Shown one piece after another: positions 40,935 to 50,071 of a stretch of 62,452 nucleotides of DNA. Below the pieces are notes generated by a model, which did no database searches, was not told the origin of the DNA, and saw nothing but the letters and a program-made list of their open reading frames with translations. A program made the position numbers and the translations under genes. This DNA is from Candidatus Sabulitectum sp. (GTDB lineage Bacteria; Fermentibacterota; Fermentibacteria; Fermentibacterales; JCC-6). Numbering within the stretch: position 1 is the first letter of the stretch; the number at the start of each line of letters is the position of its first letter. Where the stretch lies: positions 1-62,452 of the forward strand of contig JAGLOJ010000098.1 of assembly GCA_023139045.1 (NCBI GenBank). Direction: 5' to 3'.

Positions 40935-42368
40935 CTATCTCAACACGGTAATTCTGCTCACGGCGCTCTCTTTTGAATCGGAGTTAACTACAACACAGTA
41001 AATGCCGCTTTTAACAGGACATCCATCTTCTGAGCAGCAATTCCAGAGGAAGGTGGATTCCCCTGCAGGGGAAGGGCCGCTGAACAGTTCACACACCGCC
41101 CTGCCAGCGATATCCATTACGAAAACTCTGTTTCTGCCGGCTTTATTCCTGTTCAAAATCACAGAAACAGAACCTGAGGCGGGATTGGGGCTGACTTTGC
41201 CGAGAACAAAACCGGCGCTCACAGACTGCCCTTCATTAATACCGGAGATGATATCGTTCCTGTACCATCGGATATAGCCGGCGCTGTTTGCTCCCCCAAC
41301 CAGATCAATCCAGCCATCACTGTCCAGATCTCCAGAGGAGAGGGGCCAGGCTCCAGAAAGGGCGCCATCAACAATTTTCTTGTTCCATGTGGAAGGAGAT
41401 CCGCCGTTGTTAAGCCAGACAGCCATCTGTGACGGTCCCATTGAAGTGCCCACAAGATCGATAAGATTGTCATTGTTGATATCAACCAGTTCAATTCCCA
41501 GAGCGAGACCGAAACTGCCGGAAATCGAGTGTTTTTCCCATACAACAGTGGATCCTCCACGGTTGAACCAGATCGCGATCTCTCCAGACCCGTAACCTGT
41601 TGTGGCCAGGTCAAGGGAACCGTCACCATCGATGTCTGCCGTTCTAGTCATGTGGGCGCCGTCCAGGGAACCTTCAATGAGATGATCAGTCCATCCTGGA
41701 GGCGTTTGTCCATCGTTTTCCCACCAGCGAACATCGTCACGGGGAAGAGAACAACCTGCAAGATCAAGATCGCCATCCTGGTCGAAATCTCCCCAGCATA
41801 CTGATCGTCCTCCAGGCATGTTTGTGCAGACATCAAATTTCTGCCACTGATCCGGGCCGCTGCCATTGTTTTTCCACCAGCTTACGGCAGTTGCTCCCGC
41901 TCCGGCAGCCAGCAGGTCAACCAGTCCATCCTGATCTATATCTGCAAAGTGTACTTCATGCGGATGAACAAGTTCATCCGAAACAACTACTCGTGTCCAG
42001 GAACCCCCCCCGTCACCCATAAAGCAGATAATCAGGTTGGCTTCATAGCCGCAAGCTGCGATGTCATTGAATCCGTCATTGTTAATGTCACCTGAGCAGA
42101 CAAAGCACGCCCCGTCAAGGCTGTCTGTCACGACAAACTCTTCCCATTGAGGTATGACTTCGCCGGAATTGATCCAGTAACTCACCTCGTCATCGTTCCA
42201 GGCTGCACCAAGAATATCTGGATACTCATCATCGTTTATGCTGCATACAAGTAAACCGGCAGGAGCCCAGAATCCAGTTGCAACAGTGTACTGCTCAAAT
42301 CCATCTGCCGCGGCAACCGAGAAACTGAGCAGAAGAGTAAATACACCCAGTTGAATCCACAGTCTCAT
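40935..42368 (-). CDS. Secreted FG-GAP/VCBS repeat protein with sorting domain
   Basis: A 477-residue exported protein: signal peptide (MRLWIQLGVFTLLLSFSVAAA), then six or seven FG-GAP/VCBS beta-propeller repeats carrying calcium loops such as DIDQDGLVD, DFDQDGDLD, DIDGDGSLD and DLDSDGWID, then a C-terminal FlgD/T9SS-like domain (VSPNPASGSVSVIL ... SGIYCVVVNS ... ITVLR). I chose the ATG at 42368 with AAAGGA upstream. It follows a paralogue by 55 bases and is probably in one operon with it. Likely a surface or cell-adhesion protein. Confidence 0.88.
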   Translation of the reverse strand: MRLWIQLGVFTLLLSFSVAAADGFEQYTVATGFWAPAGLLVCSINDDEYPDILGAAWNDDEVSYWINSGEVIPQWEEFVVTDSLDGACFVCSGDINNDGFNDIAACGYEANLIICFMGDGGGSWTRVVVSDELVHPHEVHFADIDQDGLVDLLAAGAGATAVSWWKNNGSGPDQWQKFDVCTNMPGGRSVCWGDFDQDGDLDLAGCSLPRDDVRWWENDGQTPPGWTDHLIEGSLDGAHMTRTADIDGDGSLDLATTGYGSGEIAIWFNRGGSTVVWEKHSISGSFGLALGIELVDINNDNLIDLVGTSMGPSQMAVWLNNGGSPSTWNKKIVDGALSGAWPLSSGDLDSDGWIDLVGGANSAGYIRWYRNDIISGINEGQSVSAGFVLGKVSPNPASGSVSVILNRNKAGRNRVFVMDIAGRAVCELFSGPSPAGESTFLWNCCSEDGCPVKSGIYCVVVNSDSKESAVSRITVLR

Positions 42369-42423
42369 AAGAGGTCCTTTCTGATCAATTAGAGTTGTCA
42401 ATAAGAGGAATTTTCAAGCAGTT

Positions 42424-44220
42424 TTACCTGCTCAACACAACAAAAGCACGTGAAATCCGATTGCTCCGGTCATTGGTAGCAATTGCCCTGTATACTCCTG
42501 AGGGCAGACCGATAACAACAAACGGTTCCCCCGCCTCTCCTGAACCGGAAAATACATTCCTGCCGGAGGTGTCGTATACCGACAGAGTAACTCTTCCTCC
42601 GGCAGGAGTGCTGATGGAGAAAGCAATCGAGCCGGTGGCCGGATTGGGAAACGACAGAGTTAAAGGAGATTCAAATTCCTCGACACCCATTGGATCCCAG
42701 TTGAACTGGAAGCTTTTGAGAATTGGTGATACTGCCGGATCAGTTGAATTCATCAGAATCCTGTACTGGAAATACCTCTCCACCAGGCCTGAAACGGCCG
42801 AGGGATTGCTGTACACCGATGACCAGACTCCCATATTTTCAGGATTGCCGGATGACTTGAATTGTACATCAAGAGAACCACCGGAAGGAACTTCTGCCTC
42901 CCAGTCAATGCTTGCCCACTGTGGCATTTCCTGTGTATCGAGAATAGAAGAGGTTAAAGAACCTTCATTGATGAATTCGGTTGCCGTATGCCACACAACC
43001 CTGCCCTGCGCAAATCTTACAGCCAGAACATCGAGTTTTCCATCGTTGTCTATGTCAGCCGGTACGATGCAGCTGGTGGACCCCCCTCCGGTTCGAATAA
43101 TTCTTTTCTGCCAGGAGATACCCTCGCTGATGTTCTCCCACCATGCAACTCCACCGCTTCCGAATGAAGAGACTGCAATATCCCAGTCTCCGTCTCCATC
43201 CATATCGGCAGGCTTTACAATTGCACATGCCGCTACAGAACCAACGGAGGATCTGGACCATCCGGAACCGTTATTGAAGTAGATGAAAGTTCTGGATTGA
43301 TTCATTGCTGCAGAGACAAGTTCAAGATCTCCATCGTTATCGAAATCAGCAGCCCTTATACCATGAGCTCCCTGTATTGCAGTATCAACATCCTCTCTTG
43401 TCCATGCGGGTTCAGATCCTCCGCTTCCGTACCATACTGTTACCGATGAAGGTCCTGCCGCTGAACCGTAAGCAGCGCATACAACGTCCATGTTTCCGTC
43501 CTGATCCATATCAACGGGATGAAGCCTGCAGGGATAGAAAACGTTATCTGTAATAAGAAGCTGCTGCCATTGAATGGGAGTTCCTCCGTCATTGCGATAC
43601 CAGTGAACAAGGTCGGCTTCTGCGGCCGCAGCTACGAGATCCAGATCTCCGTCATTATCCATGTCAACGGCTTCCACGTCGTGGGCTCCCTCGAAATCAG
43701 AGGCGATTTCCTGGATAACCCACTGGGGGGAGCTTTCTCCATCATTCAGGAAAAGAAGCAATCTGTTCCCTTTATATGTAGCAACCAGTATGTCCAGATC
43801 TCCATCTCCATCCACATCTGCGATGTCGCTGCCACAGCATCCTTCAGTTTCAGAGGAGATAATCTGCTCTTCCCATTCTCCGTTTTCCTCTCCGTACCAG
43901 ACCCTTACCTGATTCATTCCATACGCACCGACCATAATATCCGTGAGGCCGTTACCATTGATGTCATCACAATCACCGGTATAGGATAGCGTGAATCCTT
44001 CAGCAATCAGAGTTTCCGTACAGTCAGTCAGAGGAACAGAGGAGAGGGCAAACTGCCCCTCGATCGATCTCCATGCTGTTCCCTGTGCATTCTCGAAAAA
44101 ATCAGCCCAGCCGGTTACAGAACCCGATGTATCAGTTCCTCCAGACCAGTCAGATTGCACAGACTGTCCGGCAAAAGCAGACAAAGTGCAAAGAAGAACT
44201 ACAGGCATTATTGATTTCAT
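42424..44220 (-). CDS. Secreted FG-GAP/VCBS repeat protein with sorting domain
   Basis: A 598-residue exported protein: signal peptide MKSIMPVVLLCTLSAFAG, a propeller of at least six repeats with calcium loops (DVDGDGDLD, DMDNDGDLD, DMDQDGNMD, DFDNDGDLE, DMDGDGDWD, DIDNDGKLD), a jelly-roll-like insert with NPENMGVWSS, and a C-terminal T9SS-like domain (SFPNPATGSIAFSIS ... GLPSGVYRAIA). Paralogue of the protein encoded at 53146. It leads a two-gene operon; an inverted repeat lies in its upstream region. Confidence 0.9.
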   Translation of the reverse strand: MKSIMPVVLLCTLSAFAGQSVQSDWSGGTDTSGSVTGWADFFENAQGTAWRSIEGQFALSSVPLTDCTETLIAEGFTLSYTGDCDDINGNGLTDIMVGAYGMNQVRVWYGEENGEWEEQIISSETEGCCGSDIADVDGDGDLDILVATYKGNRLLLFLNDGESSPQWVIQEIASDFEGAHDVEAVDMDNDGDLDLVAAAAEADLVHWYRNDGGTPIQWQQLLITDNVFYPCRLHPVDMDQDGNMDVVCAAYGSAAGPSSVTVWYGSGGSEPAWTREDVDTAIQGAHGIRAADFDNDGDLELVSAAMNQSRTFIYFNNGSGWSRSSVGSVAACAIVKPADMDGDGDWDIAVSSFGSGGVAWWENISEGISWQKRIIRTGGGSTSCIVPADIDNDGKLDVLAVRFAQGRVVWHTATEFINEGSLTSSILDTQEMPQWASIDWEAEVPSGGSLDVQFKSSGNPENMGVWSSVYSNPSAVSGLVERYFQYRILMNSTDPAVSPILKSFQFNWDPMGVEEFESPLTLSFPNPATGSIAFSISTPAGGRVTLSVYDTSGRNVFSGSGEAGEPFVVIGLPSGVYRAIATNDRSNRISRAFVVLSR

Positions 44221-44249
44221 AGCAGCCCCTTTCTAAAGTAGACGAATAG

Positions 44250-44275
44250 TTAGTAGTACAAATATATACTACTAA
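44250..44275. promoter_or_regulatory. Inverted repeat upstream of the FG-GAP operon
   Basis: TTAGTAGTA and TACTACTAA are perfect 9-base arms with an eight-base AT-rich gap, 30-55 bases before the start of the secreted protein gene. The symmetry and position fit an operator over the promoter; no matching second copy was noticed near the TrmB gene. Confidence 0.4.
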
Positions 44276-44387
44276 AAAGGAAGCGTCAAGAAAGGGGGAG
44301 AGCCGAAGCCCTCCCCGCTTGCCCTCGGCAGAGGACGGGCAGAGCTTCTCGGGGACGCTGATATCCAGCGGACATTGTATATACAAA

Positions 44388-44412
44388 AACACCCCCGGAT
44401 GGGGGGGGTGTT
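44388..44412 (-). terminator. Terminator of the gltX-tRNA-Glu unit
   Basis: On the minus strand a 9-bp stem (AACACCCCC with GGGGGTGTT, seven-base loop) is followed by TTTTTG, just downstream of the tRNA. A standard intrinsic terminator. Confidence 0.85.
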
Positions 44413-44419
44413 GATTCAT

Positions 44420-44494
44420 TGGCGCTCCCACGGGGAATCGAACCCCGCTTTCCGGCGTGAGAGGCCAGCGTCCTAGCCGATAGACGATGGGAGC
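44420..44494 (-). tRNA. tRNA-Glu (anticodon CTC)
   Basis: The minus strand folds as a cloverleaf: acceptor GCTCCCA with TGGGAGC, anticodon loop CTCTCAC giving CTC, T arm GGGGTTCGATTCCCC, and an encoded CCA at the 3' end. It lies 41 bases downstream of gltX, the synthetase that charges it, on the same strand and before a shared terminator. Confidence 0.95.
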
Positions 44495-44535
44495 ACAGCG
44501 CCGAGGGCGAAATATCTGCCCCCGGCATCAATATG

Positions 44536-46014
44536 TCAAGTCCTGTATTTCTTCTCCAGTTTCTTCAGTTTCTTCCCGGAAATTCCACCCAGTACATCCA
44601 TTGCGGCAGTTATTCTTGTCCGGCAGAGATCACTCCCCAGCACCTCCATGGAGTCGAACAGAGGTGGGGCAATTTTGCTTCCGCAGATAGCTCCGTATAA
44701 CGGGCCGGTAAGAGCTTTCAGTTTCAATTCGAATACTTCAGCCACTTCCTTCAATACAGAGAAGATTGCAGTACTGTTCCAGTCTCGAACCTTTTCCAGT
44801 TTCCAGACAGTTACCTGAAGGAGTTCAAGCACTTTATCACATTCCATATCCTTTACAGCAAGAAGTTCCTCTGTAACAGGTACTGAATCGCTAAAAAACA
44901 TTGCTGTAAAGTAGCCCCAATCGGCAAGAGTTTCGAGCCTGGAAGCAACAACCTCAGTCACTTTGGATATGTACTCGGGGTTCAAAGCCCATTCCTGCAG
45001 TTTTTCGGAAAGCTGATCGACCGAATTGTCTTCTCTTATGTATCTTCCATTAAGCCATCTAAGTTTTGATCTGTCAAAGACAGGGCTTCCAAGGGAAATA
45101 TCCTTCAGATTGAAGCTTTCTATCATGTCCTTAACGGAGAATTTCTCAGAACCGTCGGGCATATGCCACCCCATCATTCCAAGGTAGTTAAGAAGAGCTT
45201 CAGGGAGATACCCTGCCTTTCGGTAGTAATTGATGGAAGTAGGATTTTTTCTTTTAGAAAGTTTAGATTTGTCGGGGTTTCTGAGCAGGGGCAGATGGCA
45301 GTAAACAGGAGGTTCCCAGCCGAAGAACTTATATAGAAGCACATGCTTGGGAACAGAGTTGATCCATTCCTCTCCTCTGATAATGTGAGAGATCTCCATA
45401 AGGTGATCATCAACAACAACAGCCAGATGATAGGTAGGGAAGCCGTCTGCCTTCATGATTACCTGATCGTCTATTGAGGCCCAGTCTTTTGTGATTTCAC
45501 CCCGGAGAATATCCTGGAAGAGACATTCACCCTCAAGAGGAATCTTCATTCTTACCACATAAGACTCGCCGGATGCAATTCTTTCCCCTGCTTCTACCGG
45601 TGAAAGGTTTCTGCACTTTCTGTCATAGCCCCGGTTGGGAGCTTTGTCCTCAATAAGTTTTTTTCTAACACCGTCCAATCGTTCCTTTGAACAGAAGCAG
45701 GGGTAGGCATGATCTTTCTCTATGAGCAGGTCAATGTGCTTCCTGTAAATGCTCAGGCGGTCACTTTGCCTGTATGGCCCAAACGGACCACCCACATCAG
45801 GGCCTTCGTCCCATGTAATTCCAACCCATCTTAAACTATCCAGAATCGCCACCTCTGATGCCTCAGTAGACCTGTCCTGATCGGTATCCTCTATTCTCAG
45901 AACGAATTCTCCCCCATTAACTTTGGCCCACACGTAACCGAATAAAGCCTGATATGCAGTGCCCACATGGGGATCCCCGGTGGGGGATGGCGCGAGTCTG
46001 GTTCTTACTTTCAT
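44536..46014 (-). CDS. gltX: Glutamyl-tRNA synthetase
   Basis: A 492-residue class I synthetase. The HIGH element reads HVGT in PTGDPHVGTAYQALF near the N-terminus, KLSKR (the KMSKS equivalent) is around residue 250, and CFCSKERLD is the usual GluRS element. The C-terminal anticodon-binding region is present. It charges tRNA-Glu, which is encoded directly downstream. A Gln-tRNA amidotransferase cannot be judged from this window. Confidence 0.95.
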   Translation of the reverse strand: MKVRTRLAPSPTGDPHVGTAYQALFGYVWAKVNGGEFVLRIEDTDQDRSTEASEVAILDSLRWVGITWDEGPDVGGPFGPYRQSDRLSIYRKHIDLLIEKDHAYPCFCSKERLDGVRKKLIEDKAPNRGYDRKCRNLSPVEAGERIASGESYVVRMKIPLEGECLFQDILRGEITKDWASIDDQVIMKADGFPTYHLAVVVDDHLMEISHIIRGEEWINSVPKHVLLYKFFGWEPPVYCHLPLLRNPDKSKLSKRKNPTSINYYRKAGYLPEALLNYLGMMGWHMPDGSEKFSVKDMIESFNLKDISLGSPVFDRSKLRWLNGRYIREDNSVDQLSEKLQEWALNPEYISKVTEVVASRLETLADWGYFTAMFFSDSVPVTEELLAVKDMECDKVLELLQVTVWKLEKVRDWNSTAIFSVLKEVAEVFELKLKALTGPLYGAICGSKIAPPLFDSMEVLGSDLCRTRITAAMDVLGGISGKKLKKLEKKYRT

Positions 46015-46048
46015 AATTACCGCCTTTTCATGCTGTTCATTAGAGGGC

Positions 46049-46054
46049 TATAAT
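46049..46054 (+). promoter_or_regulatory. Promoter -10 element upstream of the broken cupin gene
   Basis: A perfect TATAAT lies 27 bases before the GTG start of the cupin gene, with an ideal ribosome site (AAGGAGG) between. No good -35 was found. It suggests the gene was recently functional or still transcribed. Confidence 0.4.
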
Positions 46055-46080
46055 ACTTGAAAACAGGCAAGGAGGGCACC

Positions 46081-46347
46081 GTGATCAAGGTAGAAAAACC
46101 TGCAGAAGAAAAGCTGACTGAACTCAATGTCGCGGGCTGACCGGTCCGGGAAAAGGAAGTGTCGGAATTCCCGTGGGAATTCGACATGGAAGAGGCCTGC
46201 TGCATGCTCTCCGGCAAGGCCTCAGTTACCCCGGAAACAGGAGATCCTGTGAAAATTGGCCCTGGGTATCTTATTACTTTTTCCTGCACGATGAAATTCC
46301 ACTGGAGAATCCATTTACCAACAAGGAAGCACTATGATTTCAGATAG
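46081..46347 (+). pseudogene. Cupin (DUF861/EutQ-like) gene with an in-frame TGA
   Basis: One frame runs from GTG (VIKVEKPAEEKLTEL) through a TGA at 46138-46140 to EVSEFPWEFDMEEACCML, VTPETGDPVKIGPGYLITF and HLPTRKHYDF, about 88 codons in all. Both sides together match the small cupin_3 family over its whole length. The TGA stands just before a proline where I recall a tryptophan (W-P) in relatives, so a TGG-to-TGA change is likely. Ribosome site AAGGAGG precedes the GTG. Other genes here use TGA as stop, so recoding is unlikely. Confidence 0.7.
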
Positions 46348-46362
46348 CCAAAGGAGAGGTCA

Positions 46363-47457
46363 ATGAAAACTGTATGTCAATTCCTTTCGATACTTCTACT
46401 GGCTCTGGTTCCAGTAAAAGCTCTGTCTGCAGATATCTATAAAGATGCTGCGACAGAACTCAATACACTGATTGCAACCACACCTGAACTGGCTTACATG
46501 CTGAATGAAGTACTTGCTCTTCAGCCGGATACATCATACTGGCATGGGAAGACATCTGATGATATTGTTCCTTTTTTCAGTGACTGGTTGACCTGTAATC
46601 CCCTTCCGGAGAATCCTGGCAGTTACATCAGACTTTTTGACGAACTGGTGAATTCCAGGGGTGGAGAACTGCTTTTTAACAATAATGTATTCAGCTCCTG
46701 GTTCATTGGTTTTCTGGATGCAAGGGGAGGATATCTCGGAACTTCTGCATCTGCATCATGCGTTCCTCAGTGGATTGCGGACACAACCATTCACATTGAT
46801 GACTATGTAATCCCTGAAGGAGGATTTGCAGATTTCAATGCATTTTTTCTGAGAACCCTCAAACCGGGTGCAAGACCCCTTGCAGGAGAGGGAGATCCTT
46901 CAATTCTGGTCTCCCCTGCCGATGGATCAATCCGCAGAATTTATGCTGCAGACCTGGAATCAAATTTTGAGGTAAAAAGGGATGTTCTGAACATCAGGCA
47001 GGTGTTGAATAACAGTCCTTATGCAGACAGATTTATCGGTGGAGATATTGTGGACATTCTTCTGTGGTTTACGGATTACCATCATTTCCACAGTCCCATC
47101 GCTGGCGATCTGGTCTATGCAAGCGAATATGCAGGATCGTACAACTACAATTTTGCAGAAGTCAACTGGTTTAAAGAGCTGGCCAGGCACAAGCGTCTCT
47201 GCTATCTGATAGATTCTGAAGAATTTGGCCTGGTTGCAATGATACCGGTAGGATTCTGGGGAGTGGGCTCCATTGTAACTGAATGCCAGGTAGGTGACTA
47301 CATTGAAAAAGGACAGGAACTCGGGCACTTCGCCTATGGCGGATCATCAATACTTCTTGTCTTTGAACCCGGCGTCATACGGTTCACTCCTGAAATATCA
47401 GAAGAGAATCAGCCTGTTCAGGTCAGATCAAGGATTGGAATATCAACTCAAGAGTAG
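46363..47457 (+). CDS. Exported phosphatidylserine decarboxylase-like protein
   Basis: A 364-residue protein with a signal peptide (MKTVCQFLSILLLALVPVKA), unusual for this family. The decarboxylase features are present: FNAFFLRTLKPGARPL (159-173), the Asp in SPADG (D187), the His-rich YHHFHSP (239-245), and the self-cleavage site GGSS (326-329), which should yield a pyruvoyl group on S328. Ordinary decarboxylases are anchored at the cytoplasmic face, so an exported form may act on lipids or on another substrate outside. It precedes a PH-domain protein gene. Confidence 0.85.
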   Translation: MKTVCQFLSILLLALVPVKALSADIYKDAATELNTLIATTPELAYMLNEVLALQPDTSYWHGKTSDDIVPFFSDWLTCNPLPENPGSYIRLFDELVNSRGGELLFNNNVFSSWFIGFLDARGGYLGTSASASCVPQWIADTTIHIDDYVIPEGGFADFNAFFLRTLKPGARPLAGEGDPSILVSPADGSIRRIYAADLESNFEVKRDVLNIRQVLNNSPYADRFIGGDIVDILLWFTDYHHFHSPIAGDLVYASEYAGSYNYNFAEVNWFKELARHKRLCYLIDSEEFGLVAMIPVGFWGVGSIVTECQVGDYIEKGQELGHFAYGGSSILLVFEPGVIRFTPEISEENQPVQVRSRIGISTQE

Positions 47458-47467
47458 GGGGATGCAG

Positions 47468-47938
47468 ATGATTCAAGGAAATTTCAAAGTAGCGCCACTG
47501 GATATTATGGCAAAAGTGGTGACCGTTCTAATGATAGTTGCAGCAGGCGCGATTCCATTCATTCTTGATCAGATGATGTATTTTGCTGTCTTTCTGCCTG
47601 TAACTATCTTTGCAACATGGCTCTTTTCCGTTACGGGATATGCTCTGGAAGACAAGACTCTGCTGGTAAAGAGGCCTCTATGGGTAACAACAATTGTTTT
47701 ACCCGGGGGAGCCACAGCTCGTGAAGAACCGAACATCAGGGAAGGACTTCTTAAGACTTTCGGTAACGGTGGACTGTTCGGGTATACAGGTGGATTCAGA
47801 AACAGGAAGCTTGGTAACTTCAAGACCTATGCCACAAGCTGGAGCCATGCTGTCTCAATAACAAGCGAAGCAGACAGCTTCTGTATTGTGGTTACTCCCG
47901 AGAATCCGGCAGAGTTCATCCAGTGCATCAATGTATGA
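47468..47938 (+). CDS. Bacterial PH-domain (bPH_5-like) membrane protein
   Basis: A 156-residue protein with two membrane spans (residues 12-55), then a PH-like beta domain (SVTGYALEDKTLLVKRPLW, SHAVSITSEADSFCIVVTPENPAEFI). The ATG at 47468 is placed by AGGGGG upstream; the longer open frame lies in the previous gene. It follows the decarboxylase by 10 bases and is probably translated with it. Confidence 0.75.
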   Translation: MIQGNFKVAPLDIMAKVVTVLMIVAAGAIPFILDQMMYFAVFLPVTIFATWLFSVTGYALEDKTLLVKRPLWVTTIVLPGGATAREEPNIREGLLKTFGNGGLFGYTGGFRNRKLGNFKTYATSWSHAVSITSEADSFCIVVTPENPAEFIQCINV

Positions 47939-48037
47939 TTGTATGATTGGAAGACGGAGGCCGGGAGCCGGGTAACTATTCGGAAACATCGGACAGTTCA
48001 AATTGGAAGATAATGGGCAGCTCACCCATACCGTGAG

Positions 48038-49708
48038 TTATTGCAATCTTACAGCAGGGTGTTCACGATCTGTTCGAATAGCTTTGTAGTCTTCGAGCAG
48101 ATGACCTGGATACAGTTGTAAAAATTGATCTTCCATGATTTCAATGATCTGTTGAAAGTATTCCGAATTCTTATTGAAAGCTATTCCGTAGTTGAAGACC
48201 CCCGGATAGTACTCGTATTGAGTATCAAAAATTTCATTATCAATCAGATCAGACCTGAAATAGGAGTAGTCACTGTGAGGAAGCCAGAGAATATCTGGAT
48301 TTCTGGACAGAATGTAATCTGCCGAGAATCCATTTCGAGCAAGTGAGATATCATGAAGACCAACCATATCAATAATGGTTACATCAGGGTTCTCTGAGCT
48401 GATGAAGCCGTATTCTGAGCCGGCAAAAACCAGCCCCGGAGGCATTTTCTCCAGCAGCTCTGAGATACCTGTAATACCTTCCCACCAGCCCAGGCTGGGG
48501 AGATCACGGGTGGACCGGGTAAAGTGTTCAGTGTTCGGGGTGTATTCAACGGTTTTTAATGCATATCGTTCCCAGGCGGAGGAAGCTACTCTGGTGATTA
48601 GAGGAGAAGTTGTAAGAAGAACAGCAAACAGTGCAGCCATGATGCGCCAGGATGAAACTTGGAAGAGCTTATTATTATTAACAGGAGAGCTGCACTTAAA
48701 ATGATTCTCAAGAACCACATAGGCTATCATTATGAAAAAAGGAAGGGAAGGATAATAATACCTCGCTTCCCAGCCCATGATCTGGATCACAGTTGTGAAA
48801 TAAATAAAAGTAAGCAGTATAGGAAGAGAGATTCCCAGTATACGCCTGGCAGTTTGCTTCGTAACAAGCAGTACTGCAGCAAGCAGGAACGGCAGCGAGG
48901 AACGGAGGAACTGAATGAGATAATCGATCGCATTCCAATTGCCCAATCCGGAGTATCCTTGATAGAACCCGGTTGATTTGGCGTAGAATGGAACAGGCAA
49001 AGCTGAACCGAACAGTATTTTCTTGAACAGAAGATCGGCAGAGATGATTACTCCGAAGAGAACAACATACAGAAGACATTGCTTCTTCTTCATTGATCCG
49101 GATGCCCGGAGGAAAAGAGGAGGAAGCAACAGGCAGTAGATTCCATTGTCAGGTCTGGTAAGGTAAGAGGCATACGCAGAGGCCAGAAGTAGAAAGAACT
49201 TGAGTTTGTCGGGACTTTTTTCGTACAACAGCAGAAACAACACAAATACAGAGTTGCCAAGTAATGAAATTGTGGTTTCCATGCCGGTAAGACTGTGGAA
49301 ACGAAATGCCCCTCCCAGTATCATTACTGGTATTATCAGGAGGGGAATCCAGGATTTACGAAGATGATTGCCATAGAGAAAACCCGCCAGAACAAGTATT
49401 ACACAGGATAGCAGACCTGCCGCAAAAGACAAACCTGTCAAAACAGTTGCATCTGAAAGAGGGAAGAGACCTCGGGCAGCGGTTACAGTGAAAAGATAGC
49501 TTGTACTGGTGGCGCCATATGCAGGGCCATCCGATGCATTCCAGGAGAAACCGTTGCCTGACAAGAAGTTATTGGCATATCGAATGAACATGTAGGCATC
49601 GTCAAATGTGGTTGCTCCGAGTTGTGGTATTGCAGTTAATACGTGCAGCACAAGACATCCTGTCACAACTGCGGCTATCACAGCTCGAAGTACATGAACT
49701 TCTCTCAT
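48038..49708 (-). CDS. GT-C fold membrane glycosyltransferase
   Basis: A 556-residue polytopic protein with about ten spans. The first periplasmic loop has FDDAYMFIRYANNFLSGNGF, with the acidic pair expected for a polyprenyl-phosphate sugar transferase; a C-terminal soluble domain follows the spans. It resembles arabinosyl/mannosyl transferases. It probably glycosylates envelope lipids or proteins, with unknown sugar. It stands alone on the minus strand. Confidence 0.75.
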   Translation of the reverse strand: MREVHVLRAVIAAVVTGCLVLHVLTAIPQLGATTFDDAYMFIRYANNFLSGNGFSWNASDGPAYGATSTSYLFTVTAARGLFPLSDATVLTGLSFAAGLLSCVILVLAGFLYGNHLRKSWIPLLIIPVMILGGAFRFHSLTGMETTISLLGNSVFVLFLLLYEKSPDKLKFFLLLASAYASYLTRPDNGIYCLLLPPLFLRASGSMKKKQCLLYVVLFGVIISADLLFKKILFGSALPVPFYAKSTGFYQGYSGLGNWNAIDYLIQFLRSSLPFLLAAVLLVTKQTARRILGISLPILLTFIYFTTVIQIMGWEARYYYPSLPFFIMIAYVVLENHFKCSSPVNNNKLFQVSSWRIMAALFAVLLTTSPLITRVASSAWERYALKTVEYTPNTEHFTRSTRDLPSLGWWEGITGISELLEKMPPGLVFAGSEYGFISSENPDVTIIDMVGLHDISLARNGFSADYILSRNPDILWLPHSDYSYFRSDLIDNEIFDTQYEYYPGVFNYGIAFNKNSEYFQQIIEIMEDQFLQLYPGHLLEDYKAIRTDREHPAVRLQ

Positions 49709-50071
49709 CAGCTTCTCCCTTTACCGCTCTGCGTTTGTGATGGACTTCAGTCTATTTTGGAATTACTGAATCCGTACGCACAAGTTACACAATTTTCCGC
49801 AACATCGATGCACCAGCCAGCGAACTTCAGAATACAGGATTCTATTACGATATTAATAAACAGGGTAGTGCATACATTCCAGATGCAGGTGGTTCACCTG
49901 CTTGCATGCAGGAACTGATCGAATTTTCGTGAGAATGCGACAGCTATTGCTTGACAGAGTCTTTCCCGTTTGATTGATGGGCCTTGCAAAAGGTTTACCT
50001 GAAAAGTAGAATTCTCATCATGGTATTAATGCAGGGGGTCTAATGGGTTTATCTGAAGAAAAATTGATTTT
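49709..50071. other. Intergenic region between divergent glycosyltransferase genes
   Basis: A 363-base region with no gene that I can support. It holds a short hairpin (49885-49901, 7-bp stem) and a promoter at 49984-50012 that faces the downstream genes. Confidence 0.5.
49984..50012 (+). promoter_or_regulatory. Promoter of the GT-C gene pair
   Basis: TTGCAA (49984-49989), 17-base spacer, TAGAAT (50007-50012), about 60 bases before the GTG start at 50072. Confidence 0.5.

Noticed and set aside
46138-46140. Reading TGA as tryptophan (alternative genetic code)
   Set aside because: Many clear genes in the window end at TGA at the expected length (for example gyrA, hydF and rnpA), so TGA is a stop here.
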